NCBI RefSeq assembly: GCF_030813235.1
Contig: NZ_JAUSUB010000005.1
Location: forward strand, 1-64,000
Direction: 5' to 3'
From: Cytobacillus purgationiresistens
GTDB lineage: Bacteria; Bacillota; Bacilli; Bacillales; Cytobacillaceae
Length of the DNA: 64,000 bases
The notes beneath the pieces are model-generated. The model was given only the letters and a program-made list of their open reading frames with translations, did not search any database and had not been told where the DNA came from. Both the position numbers and the translations under genes were made by a program. The first letter of the stretch is position 1. Each line of letters begins with the position of its first letter. Of this stretch, positions 26,541-35,397 are shown piece by piece.

Positions 26541-26655
26541 TTTCAAATCAATCATCTATTATCGCTTAATCATACCTTCTTCACTAAACTATATAGAAAG
26601 AATATGAGCGTTTGGACAAATAACCTATTTTTTGAAAATCAACTCCCAAATATAA

Positions 26656-26686
26656 TAAAAACCGATCCCAAAAAGATCGGTTTAAT
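26656..26686 (-). terminator. Terminator of sspN
   Basis: AAACCGATC and GATCGGTTT form a 9-bp stem with a 7-nt loop. On the minus strand it is followed by TTTTATTATA. Confidence 0.8.
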
Positions 26687-26691
26687 CAAAT

Positions 26692-26835
26692 TTATTCACC
26701 TTTAGTTTGAATAACTTGAGGCTGTTGGCCTGATTTATCTTGCATTTGCTTTCCTTTATTACCACCAAATCCTCTGGATTGCGTGCCAAGATGGTTGGGA
26801 GCAAAATCTTTGCTGTTTTTCTTCGGATTACCCAT
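26692..26835 (-). CDS. sspN: Small acid-soluble spore protein N
   Basis: The 47-residue protein begins [20 protein letters not shown] and continues [20 protein letters not shown]. This is the conserved SspN pattern. A GAGGAGGGATGAG ribosome site precedes the ATG. Minor SASPs are made in the forespore under sigma-G and are degraded on germination. A terminator follows its stop. In Bacillus subtilis sspN also lies near citB, matching the gene order here. Confidence 0.93.
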   Translation of the reverse strand: MGNPKKNSKDFAPNHLGTQSRGFGGNKGKQMQDKSGQQPQVIQTKGE

Positions 26836-26909
26836 AGAAACTCATCCCTCCTCAATTATAGTATGTACCAAGTTTGAGACCTGAGTATGGTAAATACTTT
26901 CATTGAGGG

Positions 26910-27047
26910 CTATTCTGCTTTATTTAGACGTAAGCGTTTTTCTTCTAAACGCAATTCGATTTTATCAATTTCCACTTGATCCTTAAGTAGCTGACGTTTG
27001 TTTTCTGAAACTAATTCTGCGAAGGAACGTTTTCTTGGCTTTCTCAT
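26910..27047 (-). CDS. FbpB-like small basic protein
   Basis: The 45-residue product starts MRKPRKRSFAELVSENKRQL and ends LRLEEKRLRLNKAE. It is basic with a predicted C-terminal helix, matching the FbpB/YdbN family of small basic proteins. FbpB of Bacillus subtilis is part of the Fur-controlled iron-sparing response. Several paralogues exist in bacilli, and no convincing Fur box is visible here, so the same role is only possible. AAGGAAGGTG precedes the start. Confidence 0.8.
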   Translation of the reverse strand: MRKPRKRSFAELVSENKRQLLKDQVEIDKIELRLEEKRLRLNKAE

Positions 27048-27139
27048 GGTTTTCACCTTCCTTTAATATCATTCTACCCATCAATATTCCCAATAACCAT
27101 TTAAATTATTACAACTTTTCGAAAATTAAATTGATAATT

Positions 27140-27175
27140 AAAAAAAAACAAAAGCATTAGCCTGAGCTAATGCTT
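27140..27175 (-). terminator. Terminator of the YneN-like gene
   Basis: AGCATTAGC-CTGA-GCTAATGCT with a long U run on the minus strand. Confidence 0.9.
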
Positions 27176-27688
27176 CTATTCCATACCTGCAACTTTTTCA
27201 CGAAGCAGTTCAAGTGGTATTGCACTGAAGTATTTATCCTTTATGATGCCATTTTTATCTATAAAGTAAGTAGTGGGTATAGTGATCACCTTGTATTGTT
27301 CATTCACTTGATCTTTTTCATCTAACAAAACGGGAAATTCAATCCCCATTTTATCAATATAACCACTTACATTACTTTTTGGATCGATGTTTATTGCTAA
27401 CAATGCTACATCTTCATCTTTTCCACTAAAATAGGTTTGAAAATCCTTCATTTCCATTTTACAAGGAGGGCACCAGGTTGCCCAAAAATTCAATATCACT
27501 TTCTTACCCTTAAAGTCGGAAAGGCTGACAGCTTTGCCATTCATATCTTTTAAGGTAAACTCTGGCGCTTGACTATTTATTTTCAACCCGGGTAGGCGAT
27601 CAACTTTTCCAAGTGCATCATTATTCGGGGTATGCAAAAAAGTCACTAAGGTGAATATAAAGAGGGTCAAAAGGCATTTTTTAAACAA
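27176..27688 (-). CDS. yneN: TlpA/ResA-type thiol-disulfide oxidoreductase, membrane-anchored
   Basis: The 170-residue protein has an N-terminal uncleaved-looking hydrophobic helix (CLLTLFIFTLVTFLH), then a thioredoxin-like AhpC/TSA-Redoxin fold with SQAPEFTLKDMNGKAVSLSD, the active site FWATWCPPCKMEM (WCPPC near residue 78) and the cis-Pro loop TIPTTYFID. Such proteins act outside the membrane as reductants in cytochrome c maturation or spore cortex synthesis. Its place next to aconitase matches yneN of Bacillus subtilis. The redox partner is unknown. Confidence 0.82.
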   Translation of the reverse strand: MFKKCLLTLFIFTLVTFLHTPNNDALGKVDRLPGLKINSQAPEFTLKDMNGKAVSLSDFKGKKVILNFWATWCPPCKMEMKDFQTYFSGKDEDVALLAINIDPKSNVSGYIDKMGIEFPVLLDEKDQVNEQYKVITIPTTYFIDKNGIIKDKYFSAIPLELLREKVAGME

Positions 27689-27729
27689 AGATATTCATCC
27701 TTTCGCTACATTTTTATTCTTTAGTGTGC

Positions 27730-28146
27730 CTAAAACACAAGAAAATATAGCGTTCGAATAAACCAGTAGCCAATGAGAAATGATACACTGCCATAAATAA
27801 AAATGTATGCCCAGCTCCTATAGGGCCATTTGCTTCTCAGCATCTTCCAAGTAAAATAAAGAAAGGCGATTGCTGCTCCTAATAATACTCCTTTCAATCC
27901 GCCAGTTAAAAACAATAAAGCCTTTGGATTATCAAATATCAGGTTGGAATAGAAGAGTACTGCACTTAATTTATAAGTTCCGAAGAAAATTAGCACCATA
28001 TTGGTTATTGTATTAAATGCTTCAGCTCGGAATGATTGATCATCCTTTGTATGGAGCAGTAAAATAAAAACCGCAATCACTGCAGCAAAGATAATTAATA
28101 TCCACTCTGTTTTAATTAGAAAAGGACCAAGTAAAAACACATCCAT
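27730..28146 (-). CDS. Integral membrane protein, unknown function
   Basis: The 138-residue product has about four hydrophobic segments (TEWILIIFAAVIAVFILLLH, ITNMVLIFFGTYKLSAVLFY, GVLLGAAIAFLYFT, YIFIYGSVSFLIGYWFI). The gene lies between the YneN-like gene and aconitase on the same strand, about 40 nt before the former, suggesting cotranscription and a possible role with the thiol-disulfide protein. I do not recognise the family. Confidence 0.7.
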   Translation of the reverse strand: MDVFLLGPFLIKTEWILIIFAAVIAVFILLLHTKDDQSFRAEAFNTITNMVLIFFGTYKLSAVLFYSNLIFDNPKALLFLTGGLKGVLLGAAIAFLYFTWKMLRSKWPYRSWAYIFIYGSVSFLIGYWFIRTLYFLVF

Positions 28147-28216
28147 TTGCTTTCCTCCATTTAAAATCTTTTCTGTATCATACCATTGTAGATTGGTCTA
28201 ACTTAAAATAAAGAAC

Positions 28217-28256
28217 AAAAAAGGCATTGTGTGAGTAAATCACACAATGCCTTTTA
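28217..28256 (-). terminator. Terminator of acnA
   Basis: AAAAGGCATTGTGTGA and TCACACAATGCCTTTT form a 16-bp stem with a GTAAA loop. Confidence 0.93.
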
Positions 28257-28266
28257 CGATTGACAA

Positions 28267-30975
28267 TTAGTTAACTAATTTATCACGAAGCACCATTGGC
28301 AGAATACCGCCATGACGATAGTAATCAATTTCAACTTCAGAGTCAAAACGAACAAGCGCTTCAAAAGTAGTCACTTTACCTTTTTCATCTGTTGCTGTAA
28401 CCGTTACAAAATCGCGTGGTCTTACACTTTCATCCACTTGTACATCGATTGTTTCTTTTCCAGTAAGGCCAAGTACTTCTGCGCCTTCTCCATCCTTGAA
28501 TTGCAATGGAAGAACACCCATTAATACTAGGTTAGAACGGTGAATACGCTCATAACTTTCAGCGATAACCGTTTTAATGCCTAGAAGGTTTGTACCTTTG
28601 GCAGCCCAGTCACGTGAAGACCCCATACCGTAGTCTTTACCAGCTAATACTACTAGGCCTGTGCCATCTTCTTTATACTGCATGCAAGCATCATAGATAG
28701 AAGTGACTTCGCCTGTTGGCCAGTAAGTTGTGTATCCGCCTTCTGTACCTGGAGCAACCTGGTTGCGGATACGGATGTTTGCAAATGTACCGCGCATCAT
28801 CACTTCATGGTTTCCACGACGAGAACCATAAGAGTTGAAATCACGAATCTCTACCCCATTTTCACGAAGATATTTACCAGCTGGTGTATCTTTTCCGATT
28901 GCACCTGCAGGAGAAATGTGGTCTGTTGTAACAGAGTCACCGAACTTACCAACCACTCTTAACCCTGCTAAAGGCTTCACTTTATCCGCATTTGGTGTTA
29001 ACCCTTCAAAGAATGGCGGGTTTTGAATGTAAGTTGAAGTTTCATCGAAAGAATATAAAGGCTCATTGCTTGTTTGGATTTCATTCCAGCGCGCATTATC
29101 ATCAAACACATGCTTATATTCTTTGTTGAACAATTCAGGTGTAACTGTTTGTTTTACGACTTTATTTATTTCTTCAGTTGTTGGCCAGATGTCTTTGAAG
29201 AATACATCATTGCCATCTTTGTCTTTACCTAATGATTCTTTTTGAAGATCGATATCAACCGTTCCAGCAAGAGCATAAGCAACAACCAATGGCGGTGAAG
29301 CCAAGTAGTTTGCTTTCACAAGTGGATGGATGCGTCCTTCAAAGTTACGGTTACCAGATAATACAGATGTTATAAGAAGATCACTGTCAGCAACTGCTTC
29401 TTCGATTTCTTCCTTTAACGGACCTGAGTTACCGATACAAGTTGTACAGCCATAACCTACTAGGTTAAATCCAAGCTGCTCAAGGTATGGAAGCAATCCT
29501 GAGTCATTTAAATAACCAGTTACTACTTTTGATCCTGGAGCCAATGAAGTTTTAACGAATTTCGGAACCTCCAAGCCTAGTTCTACCGCTCTCTTCGCTA
29601 CTAACCCAGCTCCTACAAGTACATAAGGGTTGGAAGTGTTCGTACAGCTTGTGATTGCAGCAATTGCAACAGCACCAGTTTTCATCGTTGTTGAATCACC
29701 ATTTTTAAAGTTAACAGTGACCTCTTTATTGATTTCCTTCTCATCAAAACCAAATCCTTGGTTTCCTTGAGGAGCAGTAATTGCTTTGTTAAATTCTTCT
29801 TTCATTGCAGAAAGAGGAATCAAATCTTGTGGACGTTTTGGACCTGAAAGGTTGGCTTCAATTCCAGTTAAGCTAATCTCAACAACATTAGTGTATACAG
29901 GCTCTAACGCTGGATCAAAGAATAATCCGTTAGCTTTAGAATATTCTTCAACTACTTTGATTTGCTCTTCAGAACGACCAGTTAAACGCATATAGTCAAG
30001 TGATTCCACATCAACTGGGAAGAATCCACAAGTTGCGCCATATTCTGGAGCCATGTTTGCGATTGTTGCACGATCTGCAAGTGGAAGCGCTGTTACACCT
30101 GGGCCGAAGAATTCAACGAATTTCCCTACCACTCCGTGAGAACGAAGCACTTGAGTCACTTTTAGCGCAAGGTCAGTAGCAGTTGCTCCATCAGGAAGCT
30201 CACCTGTTAATTTAACTCCAATCACTTCTGGCACTGGGAAATATGAAGGCTGTCCAAGCATACCTGCTTCTGCTTCAATACCACCAACACCCCAACCAAG
30301 AACACCGATACCATTAATCATAGTAGTATGAGAATCTGTACCTACTAAAGTATCTGGGAATGCTTCGAAATCACCTTCAGTTGTTTCAATTGCATGAACA
30401 ACATTTGCCAAGAACTCAAGGTTTACTTGGTGAACGATACCAGTTGCTGGTGGAACAGCACGATAGTTATCAAATGCTTTTTGAGCCCAGCTAAGGAATT
30501 GGTAGCGCTCAGCATTACGTTCAAATTCAAGTACCATATTAGCTTCTAATGAATCCGGCGTACCGTATTTATCAACTTGTACTGAGTGGTCAATAACAAG
30601 ATCAACCGGTTTTTCCGGATTGATTTTATCAGGATCTCCGCCCATATCAGCCATCGCTTTTCTTAATGAAGCTAAATCTACAACTGCTGGTACACCTGTA
30701 AAGTCTTGCAGGATAACGCGGGAAGGTTTAAATGGAACATCCACTTCTCTTACATCCGCTGTTCCCCATTTTGCTAAGTTTTCAACATGCTCTTTAGTAA
30801 TTACTCGACCGTCATATTGACGTAATACCGATTCTAATAGAACCTTAATTGAATAAGGTAATTTAGATACCTGTCCTATTCCAGCCTCTTCAAGTACTGC
30901 TAAGTCATAATAATGGTAGCGTTTCCCGTCTACATCGAACGACTTACGGGCATTAAAAACATCATTCTTTGCCAT
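28267..30975 (-). CDS. citB: Aconitate hydratase
   Basis: The 902-residue enzyme is the AcnA/IRP1-type aconitase that interconverts citrate and isocitrate in the TCA cycle. Landmarks are [20 protein letters not shown], the 4Fe-4S ligands [10 protein letters not shown] and [14 protein letters not shown], and the swivel domain [20 protein letters not shown] and [20 protein letters not shown]. Length is normal for the family. Bacillus CitB is also an RNA-binding regulator under iron stress. Upstream lie ATAA/TTAT dyads of the type used by CcpC. Confidence 0.96.
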   Translation of the reverse strand: MAKNDVFNARKSFDVDGKRYHYYDLAVLEEAGIGQVSKLPYSIKVLLESVLRQYDGRVITKEHVENLAKWGTADVREVDVPFKPSRVILQDFTGVPAVVDLASLRKAMADMGGDPDKINPEKPVDLVIDHSVQVDKYGTPDSLEANMVLEFERNAERYQFLSWAQKAFDNYRAVPPATGIVHQVNLEFLANVVHAIETTEGDFEAFPDTLVGTDSHTTMINGIGVLGWGVGGIEAEAGMLGQPSYFPVPEVIGVKLTGELPDGATATDLALKVTQVLRSHGVVGKFVEFFGPGVTALPLADRATIANMAPEYGATCGFFPVDVESLDYMRLTGRSEEQIKVVEEYSKANGLFFDPALEPVYTNVVEISLTGIEANLSGPKRPQDLIPLSAMKEEFNKAITAPQGNQGFGFDEKEINKEVTVNFKNGDSTTMKTGAVAIAAITSCTNTSNPYVLVGAGLVAKRAVELGLEVPKFVKTSLAPGSKVVTGYLNDSGLLPYLEQLGFNLVGYGCTTCIGNSGPLKEEIEEAVADSDLLITSVLSGNRNFEGRIHPLVKANYLASPPLVVAYALAGTVDIDLQKESLGKDKDGNDVFFKDIWPTTEEINKVVKQTVTPELFNKEYKHVFDDNARWNEIQTSNEPLYSFDETSTYIQNPPFFEGLTPNADKVKPLAGLRVVGKFGDSVTTDHISPAGAIGKDTPAGKYLRENGVEIRDFNSYGSRRGNHEVMMRGTFANIRIRNQVAPGTEGGYTTYWPTGEVTSIYDACMQYKEDGTGLVVLAGKDYGMGSSRDWAAKGTNLLGIKTVIAESYERIHRSNLVLMGVLPLQFKDGEGAEVLGLTGKETIDVQVDESVRPRDFVTVTATDEKGKVTTFEALVRFDSEVEIDYYRHGGILPMVLRDKLVN

Positions 30976-31342
30976 ATAATATTACCCCCTAATTCGAACT
31001 ACACATTTCATAATAAAACATTTAATAGGAAAAAGTCGAAAAGTTTGAATTTTTACCCATCCTCACTTTTCTCACAATTCCTATAATAATACAACCTTCT
31101 ACATAAGTAAATAACAAGAAAGTTATTGTTTTCGATAAGTTTTTCTTATGATAAATAACGTTTTTTGATTTTTAAGCTTAAAAAGCATCTAAATGATAGT
31201 GATTTTCAATTAGACACATAAATGATTCTTATACTAATACTATTTCAGTAAAACTTTTTGCGTTGTGGTTAAAAAGTTATTTCTCCATATTTCAACATAA
31301 TTCTAACTGATTTCTGCAATGCTAATAGCGGAGGTGACATCC
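30976..31342. other. Divergent promoter region between citB and sspO
   Basis: It contains the citB regulatory dyads (31111-31149) and the sspO ribosome site GGAGGTGACATCC at 31330. No further gene is supported. Confidence 0.6.
31111..31149 (-). promoter_or_regulatory. Candidate CcpC dyads upstream of citB
   Basis: ATAACAAGAAAGTTAT (31111-31126) and ATAAGTTTTTCTTAT (31135-31149, ATAA-N7-TTAT) are tandem dyads. CcpC, the citrate-responsive repressor of TCA genes in bacilli, binds ATAA/TTAT dyads at citB. They lie about 135-175 bp upstream of the start codon. Confidence 0.5.
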
Positions 31343-31438
31343 ATGTCTAAAAAACATATCAGTAAAACCCAGAATGTAAATGAGCCTTTGGCTGAAGCAC
31401 AAAAACAAAATAATAAAAAGAAGAAAAAGAATCAATGA
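31343..31438 (+). CDS. sspO: SspO-like small acid-soluble spore protein, shortened
   Basis: A strong GCGGAGGTGACATCC site precedes MSKKHISKTQNVNEPLAEAQ and KQNNKKKKKNQ (31 residues). The C-terminal NEPLxEAQxQNNKKxKKNQ block is the SspO signature. The usual N-terminal region (about 48-50 residues in typical SspO, with Gly/Ala-rich NHVI...GAGY) is reduced to a short unrelated stretch. The gene therefore appears intact but internally deleted. Position next to citB and before sspP supports identity. Confidence 0.75.
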   Translation: MSKKHISKTQNVNEPLAEAQKQNNKKKKKNQ

Positions 31439-31476
31439 GAAAAGGAAGCGATAAGACGCTTCCTTTTCTCATTGAT
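31431..31476. terminator. Bidirectional terminator between sspO and the downstream convergent gene
   Basis: ATCAATGAGAAAAGGAAGCG and CGCTTCCTTTTCTCATTGAT form a 20-bp stem with an ATAAGA loop. The stop codons of both flanking genes lie inside it. Confidence 0.92.
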
Positions 31477-31723
31477 CCAATTTGCTGATGATGGTATTGA
31501 GATCAGCCTGAAATTGTTCAAGCTGAGCACGTTCATGTTCTGATGCTACCGCTAATGCGTTTTCGATTTGTTGTGACGCTTCATTTATTTCTTGTTGCAA
31601 ATGCTTCAACTGATGTCCGTAATCTGCCGAATCTTGATTCATTTCACTATATATCTCCTCAGCATCCTCCATTCCCTGCTGAGCAGCTTGAAAGGCTTGC
31701 TGTTTATTTTTATGGTAAGGCAT
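31469..31723 (-). CDS. Small helical protein, possibly DUF2524/YtzC-like
   Basis: The 84-residue, glutamine- and acid-rich protein (QQAFQAAQQGMEDAEEIYSE, LQQEINEASQQIENAL, ERAQLEQFQADLNTIISKLD) is predicted to be almost entirely helical or coiled-coil. The pattern resembles DUF2524 proteins such as YtzC, but only loosely. It lies between sspO and sspP on the opposite strand. AGGAGG occurs upstream of the start. Function unknown. Confidence 0.6.
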   Translation of the reverse strand: MPYHKNKQQAFQAAQQGMEDAEEIYSEMNQDSADYGHQLKHLQQEINEASQQIENALAVASEHERAQLEQFQADLNTIISKLDQ

Positions 31724-31839
31724 AGATTTACCTCCTTATTTATTAATTTATTAATCCTTATTAAATTGTACATTTCCCATTAAAATATACTGCATAAAAA
31801 CCCTAAGCTATTCCATCCTAAAAAAGAGGAGGGATGACC

Positions 31840-31983
31840 ATGAATAAGAACGATGGAAAAGATATGAGAAAAAATGCACCAAAGGGTGATAATCCGGGGC
31901 AGCCTGCACCTTTAAGCGGTTCTAAAAAAGTAAAGAATCGCAATCATTCCAGACAAAAGAACCATTCTCATCATGATATGTAA
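31840..31983 (+). CDS. sspP: Small acid-soluble spore protein P
   Basis: The 47-residue protein reads [40 protein letters not shown] and NHSHHDM, matching SspP along its length. GAGGAGGGATGACC precedes the ATG. In Bacillus subtilis sspO and sspP are cotranscribed next to citB; here a convergent gene separates them. Confidence 0.93.
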   Translation: MNKNDGKDMRKNAPKGDNPGQPAPLSGSKKVKNRNHSRQKNHSHHDM

Positions 31984-31991
31984 ATGAATTT

Positions 31992-32018
31992 AGCTGCCCT
32001 TAATGATTAAGGGCAGCC
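31992..32018. terminator. Bidirectional terminator between sspP and selA
   Basis: AGCTGCCCTTA and TAAGGGCAGCC form a 10-bp stem with an ATGAT loop. Confidence 0.85.
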
Positions 32019-32092
32019 GTATAATTTATTATTCATTGATTCTCAAATTTCTTAGTCACTTCAAACTTTATTTTAATCACTAAAGAAGCGTA

Positions 32093-33505
32093 TTATTTTT
32101 TTGACAAAGTCGTTAACGCCAGTAATATTACTTCCTCTTCTTCCTCGCTAACCGTTCTTAAATCAATTAATATCTCTGCTTTTTGGATTCTGACAATAAT
32201 AGAGGGTGCGGTATCTACTCGTAAAAAGTTAGCCATTTCCTCAACGGAAAATCGCTGATGTTTAATTGCAGCCGCGATTGATGGCAGTTCAACCTCAGGC
32301 ATGGCACCGCCTCCTACCTTTCCAGTTGTTTCAACAATGGAAGTAATAAAACCTGATGTTAAGGCATGCAACTTACGAATAAACCTTTCCGACCGCAGCT
32401 GAAGCTCTTTCCTGGAAACGCGGATATCTCGAATAACGGGAATATTGTTTATCGCTTGATTGCCTTTTACATAGTCTATCAGCGTCCCTTCAAGTGCAGC
32501 TAACGTCATTTTATCAACACGCAGAACACGTGCAAGCTGATGTTTTTTTAATACGTCGATAAACTTCTTCTTGCCGGCAATGATCCCTGCTTGAGGTCCT
32601 CCTAGCAACTTATCACCACTAAAGGAAACAATATCCGCGCCCATCCCTATGACCTCTTTGACAACTGGTTCTTGACCCGTGCCATTCTCACTAAGGTCGG
32701 AGAGTACTCCGCTTCCTAAATCCTCATAAAATAAAATATTGTTTTCACTTGCCAATTGGGCGAGTTTATTTGCTTCTACTGTTTGGGTAAATCCAATCAC
32801 CTTAAAATTGCTTGTATGTACTTTCATAATCATGGCTGTTTCTTCATTTATTACTTTCTGATAATCCTCGATATGCGTTTTATTAGTCGTCCCGACCTCA
32901 ACAAGATTTGCTCCGCTTTCTTCCATTATCGAAGAAACCCTAAAGGAACCGCCAATTTCAACAAGCTGTCCTCTAGAAACAATGACTTCCCGCTCTGATG
33001 CTAACGCCTTCAAAATAAGATAAACGGCAGCGGCATTATTATTAACTACCATAGCTGATTCTGCATCAGTTACTTGCTTAATCATGCCTTCTATATGATC
33101 ATGTCTAGAACCTCTTCGTCCTTCAGCGATATTATATTCAAGGTTTGAATAGCTCCCAGCGATTTCTAACATATGTGCAATCGCTCTTTTACTTAACCTT
33201 GATCTGCCCAGGTTGGTATGCAGGATAGTTCCTGTGCCATTAATGACTTTTCTTAGCGTATATTGAACCATCCTATTAATAGAAGAATCCAGTTCATTGA
33301 AAATATGATTTTTAAAAGCTGCACTATCTGGTTCTGGTCCTTCCCAGCCATTATCTAATATTGACTGTCTCACCAGTTGAATAGCGCTTTTTAATTTGCT
33401 GGTTAACCCTTGTTCATTTATTTCGTGTTGTATCAATAATTGACTAAACCTTTCATCCTTTTGAAATTCATGGATAGGTGGAATATGTCTCATCTTATTC
33501 TTCAC
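32093..33505 (-). CDS. selA: L-seryl-tRNA(Sec) selenium transferase
   Basis: The start is taken as GTG at 33505, seven nt after GGAGG; the frame extends further upstream without a ribosome site. The 470-residue PLP enzyme has the SelA N-terminal domain, NGTGTILHTNLGRSRLSKRA, NNNAAAVYLILKAL, and the PLP-lysine segment VSFSGDKLLGGPQAGIIAGK. It converts seryl-tRNA(Sec) to selenocysteyl-tRNA(Sec) using selenophosphate from SelD. selD lies just across the cotM-like gene. selB and selC are not in this window. Complete and apparently functional. Confidence 0.93.
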   Translation of the reverse strand: MKNKMRHIPPIHEFQKDERFSQLLIQHEINEQGLTSKLKSAIQLVRQSILDNGWEGPEPDSAAFKNHIFNELDSSINRMVQYTLRKVINGTGTILHTNLGRSRLSKRAIAHMLEIAGSYSNLEYNIAEGRRGSRHDHIEGMIKQVTDAESAMVVNNNAAAVYLILKALASEREVIVSRGQLVEIGGSFRVSSIMEESGANLVEVGTTNKTHIEDYQKVINEETAMIMKVHTSNFKVIGFTQTVEANKLAQLASENNILFYEDLGSGVLSDLSENGTGQEPVVKEVIGMGADIVSFSGDKLLGGPQAGIIAGKKKFIDVLKKHQLARVLRVDKMTLAALEGTLIDYVKGNQAINNIPVIRDIRVSRKELQLRSERFIRKLHALTSGFITSIVETTGKVGGGAMPEVELPSIAAAIKHQRFSVEEMANFLRVDTAPSIIVRIQKAEILIDLRTVSEEEEEVILLALTTLSKK

Positions 33506-33597
33506 AATCAATCCTCCAGTCAATGCATCGTTATTATACCATCTATCACCCATTTTTCATTGTTGAATAACATATAGTGTAAAAGGGGGGTTTTATT

Positions 33598-33984
33598 ATG
33601 AACAAGGAAGATGACAAAGAATCATTTAATTTAACTGATGTTGAAAAATGGATGGAAAACTTTTTTCTTGATCCACTTACCTCATATATAGATCAAGTTA
33701 CTTTCCGGATTGATTTATTTGAAACAGATAATGACATCATCATTGAAGCACTCTTAACAGACTTCGATCCCTCTACTATAAAGGTTCATATTGAAAATGA
33801 GAACGTTATCATCAATGCAAACAAACAGTCAACTGATGATCCCCCAATCAAAAGAAGTATTGAACTCCCATTCAAAGTGGCTGATAAAGCTGCATATGCA
33901 AAGCTTAACAACAACATTCTTGAGATTTATATTTCCAAACAACTAACAGGATCAGGCAAGTGCAGACAATTACCAATACAATAA
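33598..33984 (+). CDS. cotM: Hsp20-like spore coat protein (CotM-like)
   Basis: The 128-residue protein has a degenerate alpha-crystallin/Hsp20 domain (FRIDLFETDNDIIIEALLTD, VHIENENVIINANKQ, KRSIELPFKV, LNNNILEIYISKQ). CotM of Bacillus subtilis is an Hsp20-related outer coat protein encoded near sspO, sspP and citB. The order here is the same apart from the selA insertion. A GGGGGG-rich ribosome site precedes the ATG. Assignment rests on fold plus position. Confidence 0.75.
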   Translation: MNKEDDKESFNLTDVEKWMENFFLDPLTSYIDQVTFRIDLFETDNDIIIEALLTDFDPSTIKVHIENENVIINANKQSTDDPPIKRSIELPFKVADKAAYAKLNNNILEIYISKQLTGSGKCRQLPIQ

Positions 33985-34115
33985 TAGAAAGCATTTGCTT
34001 TCTGCTTTTAACATTTTTAGTTTACATAATAATATTATATTATTGCATCTAAGTTTTCCTCTTCCTCCTTTTCTATGATATGATTTTCATCGATACATAT
34101 TGGAGGTGAGCGATT

Positions 34116-35161
34116 ATGAGTGATGAGAACATCCGTTTGACTTCATTATCTACTAAAGCCGGTTGAGGCTGCAAGATTGGTCCTGAGGACTTAGCGCAAG
34201 TTTTGCGCTTATTACCAAAACAAGAACCTGTGCCTGAATTGCTAGTTGGCCATGAGACTTCAGATGATGCAGGTGTCTATCAATTAACTGATTCGATTGC
34301 CTTAATACAAACCATTGATTACTTTACCCCGATCGTAGATGATCCGTATATGTTCGGACAAATCGCTGCAGCAAACGCCCTAAGTGACGTGTATGCAATG
34401 GGCGGACAGCCAAAAACAGTATTAAATATTGTCGGTTTCCCTGTGAAGAAATTAGGAGCGGACATGCTTTCAGAAATACTTCGCGGTGCTGGTGATAAGG
34501 TGAAGGAAGCTGGTGCACTCACAGTAGGTGGTCACTCTGTAGATGATCAAGAGCCTAAATTCGGACTCTCTGTCACAGGAATTGTGCACCCGAAAAAAGT
34601 GTGGAAAAATGTTGGTGCCTTGCCAGGTGATGTACTTGTGTTAACAAAGCCTATAGGCGTAGGTATCATTACAACTGGCATCAAACGAAACCAAGTGACT
34701 GAAAAACAAGAACAGCAAGTTACGCAAATAATGGCTTCCTTGAATAAAGTAGCTGCAGAAGTGCTGACTTCCTACCTCATGCAGTTACAGATGTAACTGG
34801 CTTTGGCTTACTTGGTCACGGAAGTGAAATGGCAAAAGGAAGCAATGTGAGTATCCATATTGATTATGCTTCCATACCTATGATCGAAGGGACTTTCGAA
34901 TTGGCGAAAGAAGGTGTAATCCCTGGAGGTACAAAATCCAATCATAAATGGTTGCAAAATGATGTTGAATATCAACAAATTTCACTAGAAGAACAATTAA
35001 TCCTTTGTGATGCAATCACTTCAGGAGGTCTTCTAGTCGCATTGTCGGAAACAGAAGCGAATGAATATTTAAATGCATTAAAAGAGTCAGGCAATGCCGA
35101 CGCTGCTATCATTGGCAGAGTATCCGTAAAACAGGACAAGCTGATTTATATTGAACTATAA
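34116..35161 (+). pseudogene. selD: Selenide, water dikinase with in-frame UGA (Sec) and a frameshift
   Basis: The ATG at 34116 follows GGAGGTGAGC. Translation gives MSDENIRLTSLSTKAG, UGA (34164-34166), [16 protein letters not shown], so the UGA sits exactly at the catalytic Cys/Sec position of SelD, implying a selenoprotein. Further landmarks are [17 protein letters not shown]-type [20 protein letters not shown] and [18 protein letters not shown]. Near 34765 the frame must slip by one base to continue into [20 protein letters not shown] and on to 35161. As written the gene is broken by a one-base deletion. This could be real decay or a sequencing error, and intact selA favours checking. Confidence 0.85.
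34193..34209 (+). promoter_or_regulatory. Candidate bacterial SECIS hairpin in selD
   Basis: AGCGCAA-GTT-TTGCGCT is a perfect 7-bp hairpin beginning 27 nt after the UGA. A smaller GGTCC-TGA-GGACT hairpin lies between. SelB-binding SECIS elements sit immediately downstream of Sec codons, with G/U in the apical loop. Confidence 0.5.
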
Positions 35162-35168
35162 ATGGCAA

Positions 35169-35205
35169 GAATAAGCCGGCTATTATAAGCCGGCTTATTC
35201 AGTTT
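35169..35205 (+). terminator. Terminator of selD
   Basis: GAATAAGCCGGC and GCCGGCTTATTC form a 12-bp stem with an 8-nt loop. Confidence 0.85.
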
Positions 35206-35364
35206 CATAAAGAGTCCCCTGATAGATTGCACTAGAATCATGTCCTTATATGAAATTCACCTTGGTATTTACCCTAGTTCCTTCATGCTTATTATTTGTG
35301 GTAAGGTCCGTGTTTAGAAAATAATCATTGCAGGCTTTGTTACACTCACCCTCATTCAATAAAT

Positions 35365-35390
35365 AAAGTCGACTGTAAACAGCCGACTTT
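35365..35390 (-). terminator. Terminator of the kbl-tdh operon
   Basis: AAAGTCGACTG and CAGCCGACTTT form an 11-bp stem (one mismatch) with a TAAA loop. The intervening 35206-35364 has no recognisable gene. Confidence 0.75.
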
Positions 35391-35397
35391 ACCCAAA

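Noticed and set aside
27050-27140. Fur box upstream of the FbpB-like gene
   Set aside because: TTGATAATTAA matches only half of the 7-1-7 Fur consensus.
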